Positions 30,811 through 37,924 of a DNA stretch of 40,317 nt are shown piece after piece. Numbering within the stretch: position 1 is the first letter of the stretch; each line of letters begins with the position of its first letter. The DNA lies in the IMG/VR virus record IMGVR_UViG_3300022745_000077, positions 1-40,317 of that record; one strand, given 5' to 3'. A model generated the notes under the pieces. The model did no database searches. It was not told the DNA's origin and saw only the letters and a program-made list of their open reading frames with translations. Made by a program: the position numbers and the translations under genes. This DNA is from a virus.

Positions 30811-32490
30811 TCATGAATGCGCGCGCACGCGCCGCAGCGGCGGCCGCGCCTTTTGACCCGCTTGCTGTTGCTGGGGCTGCTGCTGTGCACCGTCGCCCTC
30901 GTCGCCGTCCGGTTCGCCGGTGGGCTTGGCCAGGCCGTCGTCGGTTTCTCCCAGGGGTGCAGACGCCTGCACGATCCCTTTGTCGTCGACCTGCGACGGG
31001 TCCGTCTCGAGCACCAGGTCGTAGTCGGCTTGCATGTCGAGCTCCTGGCGGCGCTGCTTGAAGACGTCCTCGACGTCGACGCCGCGCTTGGCGAGCGCGT
31101 CCTGCAGCGACATGAGGCCGCTGCGGACCGCCAGCTTGTCGGCCTGCACTTCCTTGAACGGGTCGATCCAGTCCCAGCCGCGCAGCTTCCAGCGCACGGT
31201 GCAGTAGCGTTCCGCCGCACCCTGCCCGAAGAACTCGGGGAACATGGTCGACGACAGCGCGCCGCTCAGCACGGCCGCCTCGAGCCAGTCCTCGTAGATC
31301 TGCTGGAGGAAGTGATCGACCAGCCAGTTTTGAATGACGCGATAGTTGTCGCGGTCGTCGAGCAGCGCCAGGCGGCTCGAGCTGTAGTTCGACTGGCTGT
31401 AGTCCTTCGAGATCGCCTCGTAGCTGCAGCCGATGCCCGCCGCCACGCCGCGCAGCATCAGGCGCAGGAACGGGTCGGCATTGGCGTTCGGCCGCGTCGG
31501 GTTCCACCCGTTAAACGCTTCGCCGGGCGCCAGCTCCTTGATCAGGCCCGGCTCGAAGTCGTACACGCGCTCACCGTCGACGACGTCGTCGGCGCCCGAT
31601 GCGGGATCGGTCGGGTCGGCAACCTCGGGCGACTGGATGAAGCCCATCACCGCGGCGCTCGCGCGCGCGGCGATGACCTCCGATTCCTCGTAGCCGCCCA
31701 TGTGGCGCAGCCGGGTGATGGTCGTGTGGAACCAGGGCACGCCACGCGATTGGCCCGGCCGTTCGCGCACGTAGAGGTGATAGACCTCCTCGGCCGGCAC
31801 GCGGATCAGCCGGTTGGTCTGGATCTGGCCCGGCACGAATTGGAAGTCGCCCGGGTGGCGTGGATACAGCCAATAGGCCACCGGCCGCTTGAATTGGTCG
31901 ACCTCGACGCCCATGCGGACCTCGTTGCCGTCCGGCGTCACGCGCCCGTTCCACTCGTCGACCAGCTGGTCCGACTCGATCACCTCGAGCGCGAAAGGCA
32001 CGCGGCTCTTGCCGAACTTCTGGCGCACCTTGCGCACCAGGATCTCGCCGCTTTGAGGCAGTGCGCCCACGACCAGGCGCTGCAGCTCGCCGAACGAGAT
32101 GCCGCCGGTGACGTCGCAGTTGCCCGGCCTGCACCAGGAGCGCCACTCCGCCTCGATCGCATCGTTAACGGCGTCGTCGAGCTTGGCCTTTCCGTTCACC
32201 TTCCGCCGCATCATCACCTGCGTCTGCAGGTCGATGCCGGTGCCGACCACGTTGTTGGTGATCACGCGGCAGGCGTTCTTCGCGTAGTCGTTGTCACGGA
32301 CCAGCGACCGCGCGCGGTTGCGCAGCGTGCGCAGGCCCATGCGCACTTCCGCGTCGGCAGACGTGCTGGCCAGGATCCAGTCGGACAGCGTCCGATTGAA
32401 AGCGGCTCCCGCGAACGAACGCTTCTTCGGCGCACGAGCTGGCGCGATCGCGCGCGCCAGTCGCTGGCGAAATCGATCCCACACGTTCAT
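30811..32490 (-). CDS. Portal protein, lambda gpB family
   Basis: 559 aa. Family features of phage_portal_2: RTLRNRARSLVRDNDYAKNACRV near residue 55, GTGIDLQTQV, ALEVIESDQLVD, and the conserved ISKDYSQSNYSSSRLALL with YEDWLEAAVL further on. It forms the dodecameric vertex for DNA entry. The C terminus is Gln-rich and basic (QQQPQQQQAGQ). Overlaps the connector gene by one base. Confidence 0.93.
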   Translation of the reverse strand: MNVWDRFRQRLARAIAPARAPKKRSFAGAAFNRTLSDWILASTSADAEVRMGLRTLRNRARSLVRDNDYAKNACRVITNNVVGTGIDLQTQVMMRRKVNGKAKLDDAVNDAIEAEWRSWCRPGNCDVTGGISFGELQRLVVGALPQSGEILVRKVRQKFGKSRVPFALEVIESDQLVDEWNGRVTPDGNEVRMGVEVDQFKRPVAYWLYPRHPGDFQFVPGQIQTNRLIRVPAEEVYHLYVRERPGQSRGVPWFHTTITRLRHMGGYEESEVIAARASAAVMGFIQSPEVADPTDPASGADDVVDGERVYDFEPGLIKELAPGEAFNGWNPTRPNANADPFLRLMLRGVAAGIGCSYEAISKDYSQSNYSSSRLALLDDRDNYRVIQNWLVDHFLQQIYEDWLEAAVLSGALSSTMFPEFFGQGAAERYCTVRWKLRGWDWIDPFKEVQADKLAVRSGLMSLQDALAKRGVDVEDVFKQRRQELDMQADYDLVLETDPSQVDDKGIVQASAPLGETDDGLAKPTGEPDGDEGDGAQQQPQQQQAGQKARPPLRRVRAHS

Positions 32491-33035
32491 CAGAATGATC
32501 CGAAGCGGACGAACTTCTTGGTCGGGTCACCGAGACCCGAGGCGATTGCTTCCGCGCGCCGGCTCTGCGCGATCTGCAGCATCAGCTGAGTGCGCAGCGC
32601 CAGCAGCGCGGCCAGCGGTTCCTTCTTCAGCGAACGGCTGCCGATCGTGTATTCCACGGTCGCACCGCCCGTCACGCGCGCCGTGATCTCGGCCTGGACG
32701 GCCTCGAGCTGGATCTCGGCGGTGGTCCGGCCGTCATAGCCCGCAGCTTGCTGCGGAATGTTCGGCAGCACTTTCGTGCGGCCTCGCAGGACCTCGGCCA
32801 CGACGCCGGCGACGTTCTGCACGCGCCCGACGAACGAGTACACGCCCGCGGGCCACAGCGCCGTCTGGGCCGCGCTCTGCTGCGTGCGGTAGTCGTTGCC
32901 GCTCGCGATGGCAACGATGTCGATCGACTGCGGACCGCGCAACGACCAGGTCAACGTCCACGCGCTGGCCGGATAGTCCGCCGACAGGGTCGTCAGAAAA
33001 TCGAGCGTCGTGCCCGCGATGAGCTGGTTGATCAT
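32490..33035 (-). CDS. gpW-like head-tail connector with N-terminal beta domain
   Basis: 181 aa. C-terminal residues 105-160 (IQLEAVQAEITARV, then YTIGSRSLKKEPLAALLALRTQL) have the gpW/DUF6148 pattern: paired helices around an S-hairpin (VEYTIGSRSL). The first 100 residues are beta-rich (FLTTLSADYPASAWTLTWSL, GVYSFVGRVQNVAG), an added domain compared with the 68-residue lambda gpW. Position directly before the portal matches lambda W-B. Confidence 0.65.
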   Translation of the reverse strand: MINQLIAGTTLDFLTTLSADYPASAWTLTWSLRGPQSIDIVAIASGNDYRTQQSAAQTALWPAGVYSFVGRVQNVAGVVAEVLRGRTKVLPNIPQQAAGYDGRTTAEIQLEAVQAEITARVTGGATVEYTIGSRSLKKEPLAALLALRTQLMLQIAQSRRAEAIASGLGDPTKKFVRFGSF

Positions 33036-34234
33036 CGACTACCCGGCGGCCAGTTGACCTGGCGCGGCCCGATGCGTTGTTCGGATGTGCCCGCGGTCGA
33101 GCGAGGCCCGATGCGCTGCTCTTTCGTGCCGATGTACTGATGGAACATTGGCACGCTGCCCGTGAAGTCGCCGCGCAGCACGGTGTCGATCGCGTTGCCG
33201 GCTTCGACCACCGCCGCGGTTGCCCGCTGCGTCGCCGACCGAGCGTCCACCGCGGCGGCCGCTTCGACGACCGCGGCCGACGTGACCGACGCACCCCAAG
33301 TCGTGAAGTCCACCGCCGCGCCGGCCTCGGCGATCGCCGACTGCCAGGCAGCCAGGGCCGTCGCTGCGTCGACCGCGATTCCGGTCTCGGCAGCTGCGGC
33401 CGCGAATACGCTGGCCGCGCTCTGCGCGTCGCTCGCCGCCCCGACTTCGACGACCGCCGCAGCGATCGTCGCGATCGATGACGTCGCGTCAGCGGCCGCG
33501 CCCGCCTCTGAGACGGACGACAGGTTGCCGCTGATGGCCGATTGCGTATCCGCGGCCGCGCCCGCCTCAGACGTCGAGACCGCCGTCGTCTGCCCGGCCG
33601 AACTGGTATCAACCGCCGCGCCCGCTTCGGCAGCGGTCGCAACGAACCCCGCCGAGCTGCTCGGCGAATCCGTTGCCGCGCCGGCCTCTGCCACCGCTGC
33701 GCTGAAGTTGGCCAGCGCGCTCGCGGTGTCTGCGGCCGCCCCGGCCTCGGCAACCGACGACAGATTGCCGGCGATGCCGTCCTGCGTGCTGGCTGCAGAG
33801 CCCGCCTCCGCGACGCTCGCGCTTGAGGTCTGCGCGGCGGTCGGGGTATCGGCCGCGGCGCCGCTTTCGCTCGAGGCGACCACGTACGTCGCCGTGACGC
33901 TGGCCGTATCGACCGCCGCGCCGGACTCGACGACGCTGTCCGACAACGTCGCGCCGGTGCTCGACGCATCCGCCGCAGCGCCCGTCTCGGCGACCGTGCC
34001 GTTAATCACGGCAACGACGCTCGACGCGTCGGAGCCGGCGCCAGCTTCGGCAACCGCTCCAACGTAAACGCCGGTCGCGTCAGTCGTATCGACGGCGGCG
34101 CCGGCCTCGGCAACAGTCGCCGCGGTCAGAAGCGTCGCGTCGGTCGAGTCGACCGCCGCGCCCGCTTCGTTCGTGGCGTCGGAAAATGAGTTGCCTGTGG
34201 CCGCCTCCCACAGCGACCGCAGGTCAATGAACAT
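33032..34234 (-). CDS. Tandem-repeat protein, 17 units of 20 residues
   Basis: 400 aa. After 22 N-terminal residues, 17 repeats follow, each beginning E[AST]G[AI]A-like and continuing [AV]D(T)-x-SA; nearly all units are exactly 20 residues (one has 21). Consensus: EAGAAADTxSA, then 7 variable, VA. The C-terminal tail holds the duplicate EQRIGPR motif (about 13 residues apart) and FTGSVPMFHQYIG. No transmembrane segment or catalytic motif. The gene lies between TerS/TerL-side genes and the connector and overlaps the connector by 4 bp. A fibre, decoration or linker protein is likely; no family recognised. Confidence 0.75.
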   Translation of the reverse strand: MFIDLRSLWEAATGNSFSDATNEAGAAVDSTDATLLTAATVAEAGAAVDTTDATGVYVGAVAEAGAGSDASSVVAVINGTVAETGAAADASSTGATLSDSVVESGAAVDTASVTATYVVASSESGAAADTPTAAQTSSASVAEAGSAASTQDGIAGNLSSVAEAGAAADTASALANFSAAVAEAGAATDSPSSSAGFVATAAEAGAAVDTSSAGQTTAVSTSEAGAAADTQSAISGNLSSVSEAGAAADATSSIATIAAAVVEVGAASDAQSAASVFAAAAAETGIAVDAATALAAWQSAIAEAGAAVDFTTWGASVTSAAVVEAAAAVDARSATQRATAAVVEAGNAIDTVLRGDFTGSVPMFHQYIGTKEQRIGPRSTAGTSEQRIGPRQVNWPPGSR

Positions 34235-34254
34235 TTCGCGACGCCTCTAGGTTG

Positions 34255-34944
34255 TTACTGCGGCACCTCGTCCCACACCAGGGCGCCATGCGCGCTGTGC
34301 GCGACGGGCGTGCCCGCGGCAAGCAGCGCCAGCACGCCGCCCGGCGGAACGATGATCGAGCCGTCGAAGTTCTCGACCGCGTTGCCCGACTGGCCCGTGA
34401 ACTGGCCGGCAGCCGTGCCGACGAACGAGAAGTTCGCGCCGGAGCCGCCCTGCAGCGCCGATCCGTGCGCGACCGCCAGGTTGGAGCTCAGGCCGGTCAA
34501 CGCCACGCCGGACACGTTCTTGCCTTGCGCGCCGGTCTGGCCGAGCGTCTTGCGGTTCCACGCGGCCGTGGCGGTCGAGATGGCAACGGTGGTCGAACCG
34601 TACGCCCACATGAAGCCACCCGGCCCCGTGTTGGTCGCCGCCGTGACGATCACCTGCAGGATCGCCTGCAGTATCACGAGGTTGACGCCGCTGTTCTGCG
34701 GGTTCCACACGCCGAGCACGGGCGTGCACGTCGCGCTGAGCGTCGCGATCGTGAAGGTCGCGTTGTTGATCGACGTCAGCGCGGCAAGGCCGGCAGCGAA
34801 CTTGAGGCCGCGATACGTCTGCTCGTAGAAGCGGCCCTGCGCCTCGGAAACGATGAGGTCGCCCATCTTCCCGGCGCGCGAGTTGATCTGAGCGCCGTCG
34901 GCGTAGACGGCAGAGCCGACCTGGTTGGTTTGCGGGTTTGCCAT
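34255..34944 (-). CDS. Putative virion beta-rich protein
   Basis: 229 aa. Starts MANPQTNQVGSAVYADGAQI and is beta-rich and Gly/Thr/Ala-rich throughout (NATFTIATLSATCTPVLGVW, ALQGGSGANFSFVGTAAG, then IIVPPGGVLALLAAGTPVAHS). This is typical of phage beta-jelly or head-fibre proteins. No family recognised. Part of the block between terminase and portal. Confidence 0.6.
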   Translation of the reverse strand: MANPQTNQVGSAVYADGAQINSRAGKMGDLIVSEAQGRFYEQTYRGLKFAAGLAALTSINNATFTIATLSATCTPVLGVWNPQNSGVNLVILQAILQVIVTAATNTGPGGFMWAYGSTTVAISTATAAWNRKTLGQTGAQGKNVSGVALTGLSSNLAVAHGSALQGGSGANFSFVGTAAGQFTGQSGNAVENFDGSIIVPPGGVLALLAAGTPVAHSAHGALVWDEVPQ

Positions 34945-34956
34945 GCGTTCTCTCCG

Positions 34957-35220
34957 TTACAGGGGCCGATAGTCGTCTTCGGCGATTTGCAGGTTCGTGG
35001 TGTTCTGCTGGACAGCCAGCAAAGCGCGCATGACCGCCAGCAGGTCGGTCAGCTTGGAATCGATGCGTGCGAGCAAGTCGGGCGCGTCGCCTGCGAGCAC
35101 AGCGACTTGCACATATGCCGTGGTCCCGTCGGGCATCGTCACTTGATTCATGACGACCTTCTTGCCCGTGGAGTCGACGGCAACCTGAACGAAGCTGTCA
35201 GTGCCGGTAGGGAGCGCCAT
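34957..35220 (-). CDS. Small hypothetical protein with C-terminal helix
   Basis: 87 aa. Beta N-terminal half (FVQVAVDSTGKKVVMNQVTM, TTAYVQVAV), then a heptad-like helix (LLARIDSKLTDLLAVMRALL). May act as a trimerisation or anchor piece for the neighbouring beta proteins; inference only. Abuts the 35221 gene. Confidence 0.55.
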   Translation of the reverse strand: MALPTGTDSFVQVAVDSTGKKVVMNQVTMPDGTTAYVQVAVLAGDAPDLLARIDSKLTDLLAVMRALLAVQQNTTNLQIAEDDYRPL

Positions 35221-35619
35221 CTAGACGTACTCCATGCTCAGGACGACGTCGCCGGCGGCGAGCGCAGTCGCGTCGCTGTCGGCCTGGCCGCCCGTGATCG
35301 TGTATGCGATGCCGCGGCGAAACTTCCACGGCGTGATGATCGGAACCGCGACGCCGGCGCCGGTGGTCGACGCAGGGATCGGGATGCGACGCACTGGCGC
35401 CGCCGCCTGGCCGCCGACGGGCGCTACGTTCTGGTCGTACAGCTTCAGATACTTCACCGCCGCACTGACGTTGATGACGATCAGCCCGGTGATGATCCCT
35501 TGCGAATCCTTGACCAACGTCGGGTTGACGGACGCCGCCGCGATCAACGAGTGCGGCAGGCTGGAGTCTTCGGCGTAGTCACCGAATCCGACCAGCTGCT
35601 TGACGCGCACGAAGTTCAT
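35221..35619 (-). CDS. Putative virion protein
   Basis: 132 aa, beta-rich (NVSAAVKYLKLYDQN, VRRIPIPASTTGAG, IAYTITGGQADSDAT). The pattern SAAVKYLKLYD with VPIITP resembles small phage capsid-associated beta proteins. No named family. Stop abuts the next gene start; part of the beta-rich block. Confidence 0.6.
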   Translation of the reverse strand: MNFVRVKQLVGFGDYAEDSSLPHSLIAAASVNPTLVKDSQGIITGLIVINVSAAVKYLKLYDQNVAPVGGQAAAPVRRIPIPASTTGAGVAVPIITPWKFRRGIAYTITGGQADSDATALAAGDVVLSMEYV

Positions 35620-36282
35620 CTAACCCACTCCCAAAAGCGTGAGCGTTTCGGCCGCAGCGCCGCCGCCACCGCCGCCTGCATTGGCAACGACGGCAGCGAA
35701 CGTCTCCTGCGCGCCGCCTACCGGGCTGCCAAACGTGGCCTGCCCGGTGCTGCTGATCGCTGCCGACTCGAGGCGCCACGATCCGATGGCCCCGTTGTTG
35801 TTGCTCGCGCGGCTGGTGAACGCGATCGGCGAAGTTCCGACAGCAGGGATGTCCGATGGCGACGACGTCGACGTGTACACGCCCAGCGCGATGATGGTGC
35901 TCGGCACGCTGACCGTGATGTTCCCGGACTGCATGTTGTCCGCGCCGGCGCCGAGAGCTTGGGACCCTGCGTTCGATCCGACGTACGCCCCGCCTGCGCC
36001 CACTTCGACCAGCACGATCAGGTCGGCCGAAATGCCCGACACCGTGTGCGTGCCCGCGTTGGCGTTGTCGAGCTTCCACACCGCACCCAAGCAATTGTTC
36101 GCGTTCGCGGCCAGCAAGGCACCTTGCGTGTACGAGCCTTGCCCGTCAGCGATGCCGGTCGGCTGCACGCCGCCGCCGTTCATCACAAACGCGATCAGCG
36201 TGTTGCCAGCGGTGACCCCGTTGAGAGTGACCGCTGTGCCGGCGCCGTTGTTGTCGGCTGCCTGGACGAAAAGATCGGACAT
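35620..36282 (-). CDS. Putative virion beta-sandwich protein
   Basis: 220 aa. A beta-sandwich-like sequence (TAVTLNGVTAGNTLIAFVMNGG, then LIVLVEVGAGGAYVG, STIIALGVYTSTSS) with a Gly-rich C terminus (NAGGGGGGAAAETL). Similar Gly/Ala-rich folds occur in phage surface proteins of unknown role. Start abuts the end of the gene at 36283. No family recognised. Confidence 0.6.
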   Translation of the reverse strand: MSDLFVQAADNNGAGTAVTLNGVTAGNTLIAFVMNGGGVQPTGIADGQGSYTQGALLAANANNCLGAVWKLDNANAGTHTVSGISADLIVLVEVGAGGAYVGSNAGSQALGAGADNMQSGNITVSVPSTIIALGVYTSTSSPSDIPAVGTSPIAFTSRASNNNGAIGSWRLESAAISSTGQATFGSPVGGAQETFAAVVANAGGGGGGAAAETLTLLGVG

Positions 36283-37152
36283 TTACGGGAACGCGCCGAA
36301 CCGAAGGCGTTTCCAGCCAAGCGAGTTGAGAGTCGAGCCGCCGTTAGGCCAGAACCCAACGCCAGGCTGACCGCTGTCCCACGTCGGCTGCGTGCCGCTG
36401 CTGAAATCCTTGCGAAGATTCACCGGGAGAGCCCCAGCGCCAACAGCAAGACCGCTGTTCGTAGTGGTGTTGGCGGTCGGCCCGAACTGCGTGCCGTTCC
36501 AGTACAGCGTGGCAGTGGCGGTCGCGTCGCCTGTGACGCCGACCACTTCGATGCGAAACACATCGCCGTCGACGGGCACGGAAGGCAGCAGGATCGGCGT
36601 CGTTTCAGCGCCTGGATCCCACAGCGCACCGAATACGCCGTGCACGCCTTGCCACATCACCCACGAGCAGTACGCGACGCCATCGGACCTGAACCCCACG
36701 ATGAACTCGTAACCCGTCGAGTTGTTGTTCGCGATGTTGAACCGCGACAGCAGTTCGACCTCGTGCGAGACGAGTGTGCCGGTCGGGAAATAGCCCGGCA
36801 CTCTGCGCAGCGTCCCTTCCATCCAGAAGTTGGCAGGGCACGCTACCGCGCTCGACTTGAGCACCGCTAGGTCGTCGTTGGTCCCGGCGACGAACCCGCT
36901 TGCGAATGCGCCCGGCGTTGAGCCGCCAGGGTTGGAGTTGACGTCCTGCCACCACCCGCCACCATCCGTTGCGCCGCCGAGCCAGTTGGCGTTAAACGGC
37001 GGCACGCCGGTGTTGGCTAGCGTTTCCTGAGCCGTGAAGCTGGTGTCGAAAAGCACGCTGCCCGCGCCGGCGGCCGCATCCCCCGCCGTTCCGAGGCCCG
37101 GATTCGCCGGCCACCCGACGACCGCCATGCGCGGCAGGATGAGCTCGCCCAC
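36283..37152 (-). CDS. Putative lectin-like (concanavalin-fold) virion protein
   Basis: 289 aa. The sequence FWMEGTLRRVPGYFPTG, VELLSRFNIANNNSTGYEFIVGF, FRIEVVGVTGDATATATLYWNG fits a LamG/concanavalin A-like jelly roll. Such domains bind sugars in many surface proteins. No signal peptide. It could decorate the capsid or give adhesion. Domain call is by pattern only. Confidence 0.6.
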   Translation of the reverse strand: MGELILPRMAVVGWPANPGLGTAGDAAAGAGSVLFDTSFTAQETLANTGVPPFNANWLGGATDGGGWWQDVNSNPGGSTPGAFASGFVAGTNDDLAVLKSSAVACPANFWMEGTLRRVPGYFPTGTLVSHEVELLSRFNIANNNSTGYEFIVGFRSDGVAYCSWVMWQGVHGVFGALWDPGAETTPILLPSVPVDGDVFRIEVVGVTGDATATATLYWNGTQFGPTANTTTNSGLAVGAGALPVNLRKDFSSGTQPTWDSGQPGVGFWPNGGSTLNSLGWKRLRFGAFP

Positions 37153-37159
37153 GGTGCAG

Positions 37160-37336
37160 TTACTCGGGCTTCGAGGCCTCGAGCTCCGACTCCTTGAACC
37201 AGCGCTCGTCGCCGGCGGCAGTGCGGACCTTGAAGCCCAGCTCGCCGCCGTGCGTCCCCATGTCGACGACCTCGCCGGCGACCGGCGCCGGCATCACCTG
37301 GCGCACAGCGTCGCCGATCTTGAAGTTCGCGGGCAT
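37160..37336 (-). CDS. 58-aa SH3/KOW-like protein
   Basis: 58 aa, ATG at 37336 with AAAGGAGA 8 nt upstream, stop TAA at 37162-37160. Sequence starts MPANFKIGDAVRQVMPAPV, continues GEVVDMGTHGGELGFKV and RWFKESELE: a small five-strand barrel pattern common in phage proteins of unknown role. It is short and easily missed, but RBS and spacing support it. Confidence 0.7.
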   Translation of the reverse strand: MPANFKIGDAVRQVMPAPVAGEVVDMGTHGGELGFKVRTAAGDERWFKESELEASKPE

Positions 37337-37355
37337 CGTTCGATCTCCTTTCGAG

Positions 37356-37922
37356 TTACAGCGCCAGGCTGTACGTGACCTGCAGGGTGTCGCTGATCGC
37401 GACCGTCTTCGAGCCGCCGCTGAAGTCGCCGGCGGACAGCAGCACGCCGGTCGTGTTGTCCTTGGTGGCCGAGCCGGCGCTCACGATGAAGCAGCCTGCG
37501 ACCGTGCCCGCGCTGGTGAAGGTGAAGCTCACCGCCGCGCTGGTGGCTTTCGAGCCGGCGGACGCGGCCGCGAACGAAGGCGTCGGACGGTTGCCGCTGT
37601 AGGCCGGCGCGTTCGTGCCGCCGACTTCGCTCCAGCCCGCATGCGACGCCATCGTGTCGCCGGCGACCGCGGTGCCGGTCCCCTTGAGCGCCATCACGAT
37701 CGCCGCCGTGTAGGCCGAGCCGGCGAGGTACTTGTCGAGGATGTCGTTCTTGCCGACCGTGGTGACGACGTTGTCGATCTTGTCGGCCCACTTGAGCGCG
37801 CCGTGCGCGTCGCGGCACTCGACGTGATACGTGCCCTTGATCCCGAGCGCTTCGGCCACCGCCATCAGGCGGGCGATCTGCGCGGCGGCGCCGTCGACGG
37901 CGTGAGCTTTCTCTGCGTTCAT
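37356..37922 (-). CDS. Hypothetical virion protein next to terminase
   Basis: 188 aa, start two bases past the TerL stop. N-terminal helix (AQIARLMAVAEALGIKGTYHVEC), then KIDNVVTTVGKNDILDKYLAGS, a motif that recurs in phage structural proteins of unknown function. A beta-rich second half follows (AAVSFTFTSAGTVAGCFIVS, TLQVTYSL). Probably a head decoration or fibre component; no firm family. Confidence 0.65.
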   Translation of the reverse strand: MNAEKAHAVDGAAAQIARLMAVAEALGIKGTYHVECRDAHGALKWADKIDNVVTTVGKNDILDKYLAGSAYTAAIVMALKGTGTAVAGDTMASHAGWSEVGGTNAPAYSGNRPTPSFAAASAGSKATSAAVSFTFTSAGTVAGCFIVSAGSATKDNTTGVLLSAGDFSGGSKTVAISDTLQVTYSLAL

Positions 37923-37924
37923 GG

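Noticed and set aside
33032-34234. CRISPR-like array or DNA satellite
   Set aside because: The 60-bp periodicity is in frame, coding and divergent at DNA level, with protein-level conservation; no spacers or identical direct repeats.
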